From Sphingobium sp. EM0848 (GTDB lineage Bacteria; Pseudomonadota; Alphaproteobacteria; Sphingomonadales; Sphingomonadaceae): a stretch of DNA of 64,000 nucleotides. Position 1 is the stretch's first letter; the number at the start of each line of letters is the position of its first letter. Below the pieces are notes generated by a model that had not been told where the DNA came from, searched no databases, and saw nothing but the letters and a program-made list of their open reading frames with translations. The stretch is taken from the NCBI RefSeq assembly GCF_013375555.1, contig NZ_JABXWB010000001.1, positions 744,001 to 808,000 of the forward strand, in the 5' to 3' direction. Below are positions 29,458 through 38,300 of this stretch, in pieces. Made by a program: the position numbers and the translations under genes.

Positions 29458-31917
29458 ATGAGGGCAATTGGAATGCGCCGCATCCACGCAGTTTCACTGT
29501 TACTGGCAAGCACATTCATCGGCGGATCGCTCTGGTCGGTAAAGGCAAATGCGCAGGAAGAGGCGCCCCAGGAGGGGGTTGCGAGAACCAGCCTGGACGA
29601 TATCGTCGTGACGGCGCGTCGTACTTCGGAACGTCTGTCCGATGTCCCGGTTTCGGTCGCCGCGCTGAGCGGTGAGCAATTAGCCGAGCGCCGCATCCTG
29701 AGCGACGCCGACCTCCAGTCCGCCACACCGGGCCTCACCATCCGCCAGACCAATTCTTCGAACCAGATCAGCTATTCGCTGCGTGGTCAGTCGGTCGATG
29801 CCTTCTCCTTCGCAGCACCGGCGGTGTTGAACTATGTCAACGAATTCAACGCGCAGTCGACATCGTCGAGCGCCTTTTTCGATCTTCAGTCGATCCAGGT
29901 TCTGAAAGGGCCGCAGGGCACGCTGTTCGGCCGCAATGCCACGGGTGGCGCGGTGCTCTACGAAACCCAGAAGCCCGAGGATGATTTCGGCGGCTATCTG
30001 CGCCTGAGCTACGGCAATTACGACAACAAGCTGGCGGAAGGCGCGATCAACATTCCGGGCGAGGTTGTCGCTGGACGCCTCGCCATGCAATATCAGAAGC
30101 GCGACGGCTATCAGCACAATCTGCTGCTGGGCACGCGTAACGCCTCGGTCGACAATTTCAGCATTCGCCCGACCATCCGGATCAAGACCGGCGGCTTCAC
30201 CAACACGACCGTCTATCAGTATAATTTCTCCGGCGGCGTCAGCGCCGGTCTGCGTGCGACCAACTATTATGGCGTCAACGGCAGCACGGGTGCGGCCGGC
30301 AATCCGCTGAACAATTATGTCAATGGCCAGCCCGTTTCCAACAATCTCAATTACGGCCTGCCTTCCGCGACCCTCTATCCTGACGGCATCGCGTCGTCGC
30401 TGGATGGCGGCGCGGCGTTTGCGCAATTCGGCTTCTCCGGCCTTCCCAGCTTCATCGACGCGCAGAAGAATTACGGCTTCTACGATATTTTCAACAACCA
30501 GACCGGCCGGCATCGCGCCCGCCAGCACATGGTCACCAATACGACGACCTATGAATTCGACAGCGGTATCCAGATCAAGAATGTCTTCGGGTTCAACCAT
30601 AGCCGCTCGCGCGACAATACCGATGTCGACGGAACGCCGTTCGAGCCGCTGAACATCGGCTTCGGCGGGGGCACTGGTCCGAACAATCCGGGCAATCCCA
30701 ATGTCGGCGGTCCCACGATCGAAGGCTATACCTATGTCCAGCGCCAATTGTCGGACGAATTGCAACTGTCTGGTAAAGCTGGCCGACTCAAATATATTGC
30801 CGGTCTCTATTATTTCAAAGGTAAGGACTATCAGCGGCTGCCCTTGGCCTTTGCACCCGATTATAGTCCAGCGCTGGGCGACAATCTGGGCTTCTTCCTG
30901 CGTGAATATACCAACCGCACGGTATCGAAGGGCGCCTATGCCCAGATCACCTATGCGCTGACCGACGCCCTGAACGTCACGGCAGGTGGTCGCTACACTT
31001 GGGAAAAGTCGATCTACAAACCCGCCGATCGCGTCGCGGGCAGTTACGACCCCTATTATGACGACTTCAACACCAGCCTGGGCGTCACCGGCGGCACGCT
31101 GAAGGCGAGCAAGCCGAGCTGGCAGGTCTCTCTGGACTATAAGGTCACGCCCGAACTGATGCTCTATGCCGTCCATCGCGGCTCGTGGCGCACTGGCGGC
31201 TTCAATGGCACGGCCGTCAGCGCCGACGCCAATGGCAATATCATTCCCAACTCGTTCAAGCCTGAAACCACCTATGATTTTGAGGTGGGCGCCAAATATA
31301 ATGGCGATCTGGGCGGCATGCGGACGACCTTCAACATTGCCGTCTACGATCAATATATCAAGAACGTGATCCGGGCGATCTATCTGGGCGTGGCGGCGGT
31401 CAGCGGCAATGTGGAGCGCGCCCGCGTCTCCGGTGTCGAGGCCGATGCCTCCATCCGTCCCACCGACTGGCTCCAGATCGGTGCGACGCTCGCCTATACC
31501 GATGCGCGCTACACGCGGAATACGGCGACGGTTGGCAACACCGTCGTGCTGTTCGGCCCCTATGGCGACACGCCAAAATGGACCGGATCGGCCTTTGCCA
31601 AGGTGGAACATGAGCTGGGCGACGCCGGCACCGTATCGCTGCGCGGGGATGTCTACCGCCAGAGCAGATTCTTCTACTCGAACGCGGCCAACACGATTTT
31701 GCCGGGCACCGACATCAAGGGGTACACGCTGGTCGATCTGCGCGCCGAATGGGCGAATATCTCGGGCACCGGCCTTGGCGTCGCGGCCTATGTGAAGAAC
31801 CTGACCGACAGGAAATATAATGTCGGCGGCTTCGCGCTGGGCGCGGTCAACGCGATCAATTCCGTCCTGCCGGGCCTGCCGCGCATGTACGGGCTCGAAC
31901 TCAACTATAAATTCTAA
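29458..31917 (+). CDS. TonB-dependent outer-membrane receptor
   Basis: The 819-residue protein has a signal peptide (RRIHAVSLLLASTFIGGSLW...ANAQ), the plug domain (TSLDDIVVTARRTSERLSDVPVSVAALSGEQL, IQVLKGPQGTLFGRNATGGAV) and a beta-barrel ending in LELNYKF with a terminal Phe. The start has an excellent ribosome site (AAGGAGGAGG). It likely imports the substrate of this catabolic locus or a linked nutrient across the outer membrane. It is followed by the SnoaL-hydratase-reductase-thiolase genes. Confidence 0.95.
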   Translation: MRAIGMRRIHAVSLLLASTFIGGSLWSVKANAQEEAPQEGVARTSLDDIVVTARRTSERLSDVPVSVAALSGEQLAERRILSDADLQSATPGLTIRQTNSSNQISYSLRGQSVDAFSFAAPAVLNYVNEFNAQSTSSSAFFDLQSIQVLKGPQGTLFGRNATGGAVLYETQKPEDDFGGYLRLSYGNYDNKLAEGAINIPGEVVAGRLAMQYQKRDGYQHNLLLGTRNASVDNFSIRPTIRIKTGGFTNTTVYQYNFSGGVSAGLRATNYYGVNGSTGAAGNPLNNYVNGQPVSNNLNYGLPSATLYPDGIASSLDGGAAFAQFGFSGLPSFIDAQKNYGFYDIFNNQTGRHRARQHMVTNTTTYEFDSGIQIKNVFGFNHSRSRDNTDVDGTPFEPLNIGFGGGTGPNNPGNPNVGGPTIEGYTYVQRQLSDELQLSGKAGRLKYIAGLYYFKGKDYQRLPLAFAPDYSPALGDNLGFFLREYTNRTVSKGAYAQITYALTDALNVTAGGRYTWEKSIYKPADRVAGSYDPYYDDFNTSLGVTGGTLKASKPSWQVSLDYKVTPELMLYAVHRGSWRTGGFNGTAVSADANGNIIPNSFKPETTYDFEVGAKYNGDLGGMRTTFNIAVYDQYIKNVIRAIYLGVAAVSGNVERARVSGVEADASIRPTDWLQIGATLAYTDARYTRNTATVGNTVVLFGPYGDTPKWTGSAFAKVEHELGDAGTVSLRGDVYRQSRFFYSNAANTILPGTDIKGYTLVDLRAEWANISGTGLGVAAYVKNLTDRKYNVGGFALGAVNAINSVLPGLPRMYGLELNYKF

Positions 31918-31971
31918 GAAATCCGGGCGCCGGGCGCAGGCCCGGCCCCACGCTTTACATGGGGTTGGAAT

Positions 31972-32424
31972 ATGGATGACGTAAGCAAGGTCGTGGAACA
32001 GCAGGCCATCGAACGCATGATGTTCGACTATTCCTACCATCTGGACATGAACCATCCCGATCAACTGGCGGCGCTGTTCGTGGAGGATTGCGAGGTCAGC
32101 TACGCGCCCAATTTCGGCGCGACCGGCATGGAAGCCTATAAGAAGACGCTCGAAGGCATCGGCGCCTTCTTCAGCGGCACGAGCCATCACAATAGCAACA
32201 TCACGGTCGATTTCATCAGCCCGACCGAAGCGGACGTCCGCTCGATCGTGCTGGCGATCCACCGCTATGTGAAGGAACGCCCGGACGGCATCCTCTATGG
32301 CCAGTATTTCGACCGCGTCGTGAAGGTCGACGGCCAATGGAAGTTCAAGCGCCGCGAACTGCGCACGACGATGACCACCGACTATCATGTGCGAGCGTCC
32401 AATCCGATCGGCCGGGCGGCCTAG
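31972..32424 (+). CDS. SnoaL-like (NTF2-fold) protein 1
   Basis: The 150-residue protein has the SnoaL-like pattern: QQAIERMMFDYSYHLDMNHPDQLAALFVEDCEVSY (residues 10-44), a central strand region ITVDFISPTEADVRSIVLAIHRYV and GQYFDRVVKVDGQWKFKRREL at the end. This fold includes isomerases, hydratases and ring-hydroxylating dioxygenase helpers; the reaction here is unknown. It sits 55 bases after the TonB receptor and four bases before an enoyl-CoA hydratase gene. Confidence 0.85.
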   Translation: MDDVSKVVEQQAIERMMFDYSYHLDMNHPDQLAALFVEDCEVSYAPNFGATGMEAYKKTLEGIGAFFSGTSHHNSNITVDFISPTEADVRSIVLAIHRYVKERPDGILYGQYFDRVVKVDGQWKFKRRELRTTMTTDYHVRASNPIGRAA

Positions 32425-32428
32425 TGCC

Positions 32429-33265
32429 ATGACCGATTACCAGACCATCAGGTTGGAGCATGAGGCGTCGGTCAGTTGGATCGTGCTGAACCGGCCGGAT
32501 GCCGCCAATGCCCTGTCGCCGCAACTGCTCGACGAATTTTCCGACGCGCTCGAACGGCTGAAGGGCGAGGGCGCGCCGGTCATCGCGATCCGGGCGGAAG
32601 GGCGGGGTTTCTGTGCCGGCATGGATCTGGGCAATTATGGCGGCGATGACAGCGGGCCGCCAGACATCATATCCGACCGCGACCGCCTGCACCGCAATGT
32701 CGAGCGCTGGCTGGCGATGTGGGACCATCCCAAGCCGGTGATCGCCGCCGTGCATGGCTATTGCCTGGGCGTGGCGGCGCAGATGTGCGTCTTCACCGAC
32801 ATCACCATCGTCGCTGACGATGCCCGCATCGGTGAGCCGACCATTCCGATCGGCGGCGGCTATGTCGCGCCGACCTGGGTCAGCCTGGTCGGCGCGAAGC
32901 GGGCCAAGGAACTCGCCTTCGTGCCCGGGAACTGGATCGACGGGCCGACGGCGGTGGAATGGGGCTGGGCCAATCATTGCGTGCCGCTGGCGGACCTCGT
33001 CCCCTCGGTGCGCAGCCTTGCCGAACGGATCGCCTTGATCCCGCCAGAAGTGCTGCGCATCAAGAAGCTGTCGATCAATCGCGCGGCGGAGGCGGCGGGT
33101 TTCCGCCAGGCTCTGTCCGGCATCGCGGAGATGGACTCGCTGCTCCATCTGGCGCCCGCCGTGCTGGAGGTACGCGCCCGCATCAAGGAACGCGGCCTCA
33201 AGGCCGTGATCCAGGAGTATAAGGTGCCGCCAACGACACCGCTGACCATCACCGAGGAGCAATAA
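32429..33265 (+). CDS. enoyl-CoA hydratase/isomerase family protein 1
   Basis: Crotonase-fold protein of 278 residues: WIVLNRPDAANALSPQLLDEFSDAL, the first oxyanion-hole segment EGRGFCAGMDLGNYGG (about 60-75), the second KPVIAAVHGYCLGVAAQMCVFTDITIVADDARIGEPTIPIGG. The usual first catalytic Glu position is not clearly conserved, so hydratase versus isomerase or hydrolase activity is open. It starts at ATG 32429 and its stop overlaps the next hydratase gene (TAATG). Confidence 0.87.
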   Translation: MTDYQTIRLEHEASVSWIVLNRPDAANALSPQLLDEFSDALERLKGEGAPVIAIRAEGRGFCAGMDLGNYGGDDSGPPDIISDRDRLHRNVERWLAMWDHPKPVIAAVHGYCLGVAAQMCVFTDITIVADDARIGEPTIPIGGGYVAPTWVSLVGAKRAKELAFVPGNWIDGPTAVEWGWANHCVPLADLVPSVRSLAERIALIPPEVLRIKKLSINRAAEAAGFRQALSGIAEMDSLLHLAPAVLEVRARIKERGLKAVIQEYKVPPTTPLTITEEQ

Positions 33266-34035
33266 TGGCAGACGTCGAATTTTCGCGCGAGGGCAATGTC
33301 GCCCACGTTCATCTCAACCGGCCGCAGGGACTGAATGCCATCACGCAGGAGATGGACGATCTCCTGCTCGACGCCTGGACGACGATCAACGAAGACCCGG
33401 ATATCTGGTGTGCGATCCTCTCGGCCGAAGGGGAGAAGGGCTTCTGCATCGGCGCCGACGTATCGGGTGGTGCGGAGCGCAAGACGCGCATGGCGCTCGG
33501 CGGCGGGCTGACCGGCATCGGCGGTCCCTGGGTGCAGCTCAGGAAGCCGTTGATCGCCGCGGTGCAGGGCTTCTGCGTCGGCGGCGGCTTTGAGCTGGCC
33601 ATGTGTGCCGACATCATCGTGGCGGCGGACACGGCGCAATTCGGCCTGCCGGAAACCAAGGTCGGCATCATCGGCGAATGTGGCGTCGTTCATCGTGCGG
33701 TGCGCCAGTTGCCCCATCATATCGCCATGGCGATGATCCTGACCGGGGAACGGATCAAGGCGGACGTCGCCGAGCGTTTCGGCCTGGTGAACGAAGTCGT
33801 GCCCTATGCTGATCTCGCCGCCGCGGCGCAGAAATGGGCGGGCAAGATCACGGCTGCCTCGCCACTGGCCAACCAGGCGGCAAAGGCGGCGGCACTTGGT
33901 CGCCTCGGCCATCCGCTCGAGGTGGCGTTGATGACCCGCTTCGAGGAAATCGAGCAATATGCCGAAAGCGCCGACAAGCGCGAGGGCGAGGTCGCCGCGG
34001 GCGAGAGGCGCAAGCCCGTCTGGACCGGCCGCTGA
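33265..34035 (+). CDS. enoyl-CoA hydratase/isomerase family protein 2
   Basis: Crotonase-fold protein of 256 residues: HVHLNRPQGLNAITQEMDDLL, GEKGFCIGADVSGGAE, LIAAVQGFCVGGGFELAMCADIIVAADTAQFGLPETKVGIIGECG. The sequence ETKVGI and the following GEC place acidic residues near the position of the catalytic Glu. It would hydrate or isomerise an enoyl-CoA or open a CoA-linked ring in this pathway. Coupled by one-base overlap to hydratase 1. Confidence 0.89.
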   Translation: MADVEFSREGNVAHVHLNRPQGLNAITQEMDDLLLDAWTTINEDPDIWCAILSAEGEKGFCIGADVSGGAERKTRMALGGGLTGIGGPWVQLRKPLIAAVQGFCVGGGFELAMCADIIVAADTAQFGLPETKVGIIGECGVVHRAVRQLPHHIAMAMILTGERIKADVAERFGLVNEVVPYADLAAAAQKWAGKITAASPLANQAAKAAALGRLGHPLEVALMTRFEEIEQYAESADKREGEVAAGERRKPVWTGR

Positions 34036-34100
34036 GCTGTATGCGGCAGGGCAGGGACATGCCCTGCCGCACCGGCATTATCACAGCGTGAGAAGGCATC

Positions 34101-34631
34101 ATGTCAGATAGTCAAACAGTCGATCCCAAGCTCTATCGGCAGGTGCTGGGCCAATATCCCACCGGCGTGTGCGTCATCACGGCCATCGGTGAGGATGGTG
34201 TGCCGATCGCCATGGTCGTGGGGTCCTTCACATCGGTGTCGCTCTCGCCGCCGCTGGTCGGCTTCTTCCCCGACAAAGCGTCCAGTAGCTGGGCCAAGTT
34301 GCGCTCGAGCAGCCATTTCTGCGTGAACATGCTGGCGGCGACGCAGGAGCATGTGTGCCGGAAGCTCGCGTCGAAAGACCCGGACAAATTTTCCGGCACC
34401 GCGCACAGCCTGTCCGACAAGGGCATTCCCTTGTTGCATGATGTCGTCGCCCGGATTGAATGCGACATGCACGACATTACCGACGCAGGCGATCATGAGC
34501 TGGCTCTTGGGTTGGTCCGCTCGCTGGAAATCGTATCGGACGCGCCTCCGCTCCTCTTCTGCCAAGGTGGCTATGGGAGCTTTTTGCAAGCGTCGCCTCA
34601 CGCGCAACAAGGAGTGAAGTGCATTGGCTGA
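34101..34631 (+). CDS. flavin reductase-like, FMN-binding protein
   Basis: The 176-residue protein has the flavin reductase split-barrel pattern: RQVLGQYPTGVCVITAIGEDGVPIAMVVGSFTSVSLSPPLVGFFPDK and SSSHFCVNMLAATQEHV. Members deliver FMNH2 to two-component monooxygenases, so it is the natural partner for the two luciferase-like enzymes upstream. Its C-terminus overlaps the thiolase start by eight bases. Confidence 0.9.
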   Translation: MSDSQTVDPKLYRQVLGQYPTGVCVITAIGEDGVPIAMVVGSFTSVSLSPPLVGFFPDKASSSWAKLRSSSHFCVNMLAATQEHVCRKLASKDPDKFSGTAHSLSDKGIPLLHDVVARIECDMHDITDAGDHELALGLVRSLEIVSDAPPLLFCQGGYGSFLQASPHAQQGVKCIG

Positions 34632-35802
34632 ACCCGCCTATATCGTCGATGTCGTGCGTACAGCCGGAGGACGGCGCAAGGGCATGTTCGCGTCGCTACA
34701 TCCCGCCGATCTGGGCGCCGCCAGTGTGGACGCCCTTCTGGCCCGAACGGGGATCGCTCCGCAGACAGTGGATGATCTCATCTTCGGGTGCGTCAGTCAG
34801 ATTGGCGAACAATCCAACCATCTCGCCCGTCATGTCGTGCTGGCGTCCAAACTGCCTCAGTCGGTGCCGGCAGTGACGATCGATCGCCAATGCGGGTCTT
34901 CGCAGCAAGCGCTGCATTTCGCCGCGCAGGCTGTCATGTCCGGAACGCAGGACGTGGTGATCGCGGGTGGGGTCGAACATATGACCCGCGTGCCGATGGG
35001 CTCGCCCTTTCGTCTGCCGGCCGAAGCGGGACTGGGCGTCGGTCCCCTGAGCGAGCGGATCCAGCAGCGCTATGGGGTAAAGGCCTTCAGCCAGTTCATC
35101 GGCGCGCAGAGGATCGCGGACAAATATGGCCTCGACAGGGATGCAATGGATCGCTTCGCGCTGGAGAGCCACAGAAAGGCGGCGCAGGCACGTGCGTCGG
35201 GTGCCTTCGAGCATGAAATCGTCCCGCTGAGCATCGACCTGCCGGACGGACAAAACCTGTCGTGCGATCGCGACGAAGGAATACGCGAGGACGCTTCGCT
35301 GGAGGCGATGGCTGCCGTCGCGCCGATCCTGGAGGGCGGAACGGTTACGGCGGCGAATGCGAGCCAAATGACCGACGGCTCCTCGGCGGCTTTGATCGTC
35401 AATGAAAGCGCGCTGCGCCGCCACGGCCTGACGCCAATCGCCCGCATCCACGCCATGGCGGTGACAGCGGGCGACCCCGTCGTCATGCTGGAGGAACCCA
35501 TCCCGGCGACGCGCAAGGTGCTGGAGCGGGCAGGGTTGTCGCTCGCGGACATCGATCTGTTCGAAGTCAATGAAGCGTTCGCGTCCATTCCCATGGCCTG
35601 GCTGGCGGGTATCGGCGCGGATCCTGCGAAAATGAACGTGAACGGCGGAGCGATTGCGCTGGGCCATCCGCTCGGCGCGACGGGAACCAAGCTGATGGCG
35701 ACCCTGGTTCATGCCTTGCGCGCTCGCGGCAGGAAATGGGGGCTCCAGACCATGTGCGAGGGCGGCGGCATCGCCAATGCGACGATTGTCGAGGCATATT
35801 AA
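34624..35802 (+). CDS. acetyl-CoA acyltransferase (thiolase)
   Basis: Thiolase of 392 residues with the active-site Cys90 in VTIDRQCGSSQQALHFAAQ, the NEAFA motif in LFEVNEAFASIP, the GHP motif in GGAIALGHPLGATGTK and the second Cys in MCEGGGIANATI. It cleaves a beta-ketoacyl-CoA with CoA, the last step of beta-oxidation. The start is TTG 34624, overlapping the flavin reductase stop; no better ATG is close. Confidence 0.93.
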   Translation: MAEPAYIVDVVRTAGGRRKGMFASLHPADLGAASVDALLARTGIAPQTVDDLIFGCVSQIGEQSNHLARHVVLASKLPQSVPAVTIDRQCGSSQQALHFAAQAVMSGTQDVVIAGGVEHMTRVPMGSPFRLPAEAGLGVGPLSERIQQRYGVKAFSQFIGAQRIADKYGLDRDAMDRFALESHRKAAQARASGAFEHEIVPLSIDLPDGQNLSCDRDEGIREDASLEAMAAVAPILEGGTVTAANASQMTDGSSAALIVNESALRRHGLTPIARIHAMAVTAGDPVVMLEEPIPATRKVLERAGLSLADIDLFEVNEAFASIPMAWLAGIGADPAKMNVNGGAIALGHPLGATGTKLMATLVHALRARGRKWGLQTMCEGGGIANATIVEAY

Positions 35803-35818
35803 GGACAAAAGGGGCAAA

Positions 35819-36580
35819 ATGGATATTCACGGCATTACGGCCATCGTCACGGGCGGCGCGTCGGGGCTTGGCGGCGCGACGGCCGCACGGCTGGCGGAGC
35901 GGGGCGCCAAGGTCGCCATTTTCGATCTCAACGAAGCGGCAGGCCGCGCGCATGCGGAGGCCATTGGAGCGTCCTTCCATAGCGTGAGCGTGGCCGATGA
36001 TCAGGGCGTCGCCAATGCCATCGCCAGCGTGCGGTCCGAACTGGGCGTCCCCCGGTTGCTGGTGAACTGTGCCGGCATCGCCCCGGCGATCAGGACGGTC
36101 GGCAAGGATGGTGCGCCCCATCCACTGGATACCTTCCGCAAGGCTATCGAGATCAATCTGGTCGGTACCTTCAACATGATCTCCAAATTTGCGGTCGCAC
36201 TGATTTCTGCCGATCCGATTGGCGAAGAGCGCGGCATCATCGTTAACACGGCGAGCGTCGCCGCCTATGATGGCCAGATCGGACAGGTCGCCTACGCGGC
36301 GTCTAAGGGCGGGGTTGTCGGAATGACGCTGCCGGTGGCGCGCGACCTTGCCCAGCACAGGATACGGGTGGTCACTATTGCACCCGGCATCTTCCTCACG
36401 CCTATGCTGATGGGCCTGCCTCAACCCGCACAGGATTCGCTGGGACAGCAAGTTCCGCATCCAAGCCGGCTAGGCAAGCCGGCAGAATATGCGCAACTTG
36501 TCGAAAGCATCGTGACCAATCCGATGCTGAATGGCGAGACGATTAGGCTGGACGGAGCGATCCGCATGGCGCCGCGATAG
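35819..36580 (+). CDS. SDR, 3-hydroxyacyl-CoA dehydrogenase type 2-like
   Basis: The 253-residue SDR has TGGASGLGGATAARLAERGAKVAIFDLNE at the N-terminus, NCAG near 87, NTASVAAYDGQIGQVAYAASKGGVVGMTLPVARDL around the Ser-Tyr-Lys centre, and TIAPGIFLTPMLMGLP. This is the layout of HSD10-like 3-hydroxyacyl-CoA dehydrogenases, which fits its place after the hydratases and thiolase. Start ATG 35819 is 16 bases after the thiolase stop. Confidence 0.9.
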   Translation: MDIHGITAIVTGGASGLGGATAARLAERGAKVAIFDLNEAAGRAHAEAIGASFHSVSVADDQGVANAIASVRSELGVPRLLVNCAGIAPAIRTVGKDGAPHPLDTFRKAIEINLVGTFNMISKFAVALISADPIGEERGIIVNTASVAAYDGQIGQVAYAASKGGVVGMTLPVARDLAQHRIRVVTIAPGIFLTPMLMGLPQPAQDSLGQQVPHPSRLGKPAEYAQLVESIVTNPMLNGETIRLDGAIRMAPR

Positions 36581-36590
36581 ACAGGAGACG

Positions 36591-37103
36591 ATGATGAGCG
36601 ATCTGGAACTGCGTATCCGACGGCTGGAGGATCGGGCCGCGCTGGACGATCTCAACGTCCGCTATTTCCTAGCCTGCGACAACGATGATTATGCTGGGAT
36701 TGGAGATATCTTCTCCCGGGAAGCGATTTTTGCGACCTCCGGTAAAGTGGCTGCCACTGGACGGGACACGATTGTTGAGTTCATCCGGGTTTCGCGAAGT
36801 CATATGGGGTTAACCGTACATACGCCTCATTATGGACTCTATACCTTCATTGACGATGATCATGTCCAAGGTTTGGTTGGAGTCCATCTGGAACTCGTTC
36901 TTGGGGAAGAGACTCTTTTTGGAGCCATGCGGTACCAGGACGAGTATCGCCGCACTGAGGATGGTTGGCGTGTCGCCAGCCGCAATATGCGAACCATTCA
37001 TATCGCGCCTTGGTCGCAGGTGGGGCAGTCTCTGCTGTCTGACACGCCCGTCCGCTGGCCGGGCGTGCAACCCCTGCCAAGCGACTATCCGCGGCAGCGT
37101 TAA
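36591..37103 (+). CDS. SnoaL-like (NTF2-fold) protein 2
   Basis: The 170-residue protein has a SnoaL-like fold: LRIRRLEDRAALDDLNVRYFLACDNDDYAGIGDIFSREAIFATSGKVAATGRDTIVEFI at residues 5-63 and YQDEYRRTEDGWRVASRNMRTIHIAPW later. ATG 36591 (or 36594) follows AGGAGACG. It is the last gene of the catabolic operon. Base composition drops toward its 3' end, where the catabolic DNA meets a junction region. Confidence 0.85.
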   Translation: MMSDLELRIRRLEDRAALDDLNVRYFLACDNDDYAGIGDIFSREAIFATSGKVAATGRDTIVEFIRVSRSHMGLTVHTPHYGLYTFIDDDHVQGLVGVHLELVLGEETLFGAMRYQDEYRRTEDGWRVASRNMRTIHIAPWSQVGQSLLSDTPVRWPGVQPLPSDYPRQR

Positions 37104-37316
37104 GCATCCCGCTTTTCCTGCGATCGTTGAAGATTCTTTTCGCAATCCGCAGTGGTTGAAAGGCAGCTATCCACCGTTTGCATCTTAAAGGAGACTGACC
37201 GGAATCGGCCAGCTTTGAGGTGCGTGGACTGGATAGCTGCCCTTCCGGATCTGGAGATCGAAAATGGGTCCCTGTACGGCAAAGAAGGGTCGCTCTCGGT
37301 GCCGCAGTTGACCCAA

Positions 37317-38000
37317 TTAATGTTTCGTGACCGATGACAACTGCGAGCCACCTCCGAACGTCAAGGTGAGGGGCCAGAGCGCTGTCTTCGTGAAAAAACG
37401 CTCATTCCGGTTTTGCCGGGCCTCATGCAATAGGCCGAGCCAGCTAAGGGGCCGAAGGACATGCACATAGACGAGCGATTTTATATGGTAATCCTTATCA
37501 TCGCTGCCCGTCAGCCTGGCGCAAAATTGCTTGTCCGTCACACCTGAATGGGCTTCGACGTTCACGGCGTTGAGGACGGAAACCCATTCGATTTCCATCA
37601 TGTCATCGTGACCGGCGGAAAGGAGCAGATGCTGGGCTAGGGTAATCCAGAGGCTCCCCGGATGCTCCAACAGATCCTTTCCTATTTTGGTTATATGCAA
37701 GAAGCCTTTGCGGTGGCGGGCGAGTTTGGCGGCCAGCAGCAAATCATGCAGAATGGCCAATGGCGGGAAGTCATGTTCGTTCAGGACCTTATTGATCGCA
37801 TAAAGTTCGTCGGCGGTGTAACCAGGCCAATTGAAGGCTTCGGCGGCCCAGGTGACGAAGTAGCGCTTTATCGCCCTGTTGGGCGTGAGGCCGATCGGAC
37901 CGGCTTCGGCGAGATGACGCAATGTGAGCACGGCCGCTCGATGGAGGGGAGATAGCGCCAACTGCGGGGCGTCAGCGGCTGGGGCGTGAAACTCGATCAT
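37317..38000 (-). CDS. hypothetical protein, possible winged-helix
   Basis: I do not recognise the family. From MIEFHAPAADAPQLALSPLHRA the protein is about 227 residues. It contains LTLRHLAEAGPIGLTPNRAIKRYFVTWAAEAFNWPGY and a YxHVLRPLSWLGLLHEA segment that looks like a winged-helix. No signal peptide or membrane helix. It stands alone between the catabolic operon and a set of insertion sequences. A longer start at 38039 is possible. Confidence 0.55.
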   Translation of the reverse strand: MIEFHAPAADAPQLALSPLHRAAVLTLRHLAEAGPIGLTPNRAIKRYFVTWAAEAFNWPGYTADELYAINKVLNEHDFPPLAILHDLLLAAKLARHRKGFLHITKIGKDLLEHPGSLWITLAQHLLLSAGHDDMMEIEWVSVLNAVNVEAHSGVTDKQFCARLTGSDDKDYHIKSLVYVHVLRPLSWLGLLHEARQNRNERFFTKTALWPLTLTFGGGSQLSSVTKH

Positions 38001-38039
38001 CGTGACACGGCTTCTGCCGCGTCGGGGACCTGGAGACAA

Positions 38040-38300
38040 GAACCGTCTAATCAGCTCCCGTGGCGCGGCTGCACTGCGCCATGTCTTGGAAGGAAATGTG
38101 GAAAACCGGGCTGACCGCAGCTGGAGATGAAAAATCGGCGGCTAAACGTCGTATGAGGGTCGACCAAGGAAGCGCTCGTAACCGCCGACATAATTGAGAG
38201 AAGAATTCGTAACCTGCCCCTCAGGCATGATGGTAAATTAAGGCGGTCTTCGGCGTACGCGCAGTGTCCCACGCGAAAGGCGTGTTTTGAGGAGGTCACC
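38040..38300. other. left noncoding end of the IS630-like element
   Basis: No gene seen. A GAGGAGGT ribosome site directly precedes the transposase ATG at 38301. The left end of the element probably lies near 38230-38250, where a TAAATTAAGGCGGT segment loosely mirrors CTAAATGGCGGT read inward from about 42913. This pairing is imperfect. Confidence 0.3.

Noticed and set aside
29680..32430. A 916-codon minus-strand frame opposite the TonB receptor
   Set aside because: It is antisense to a complete TonB-dependent receptor and has no domain of its own.
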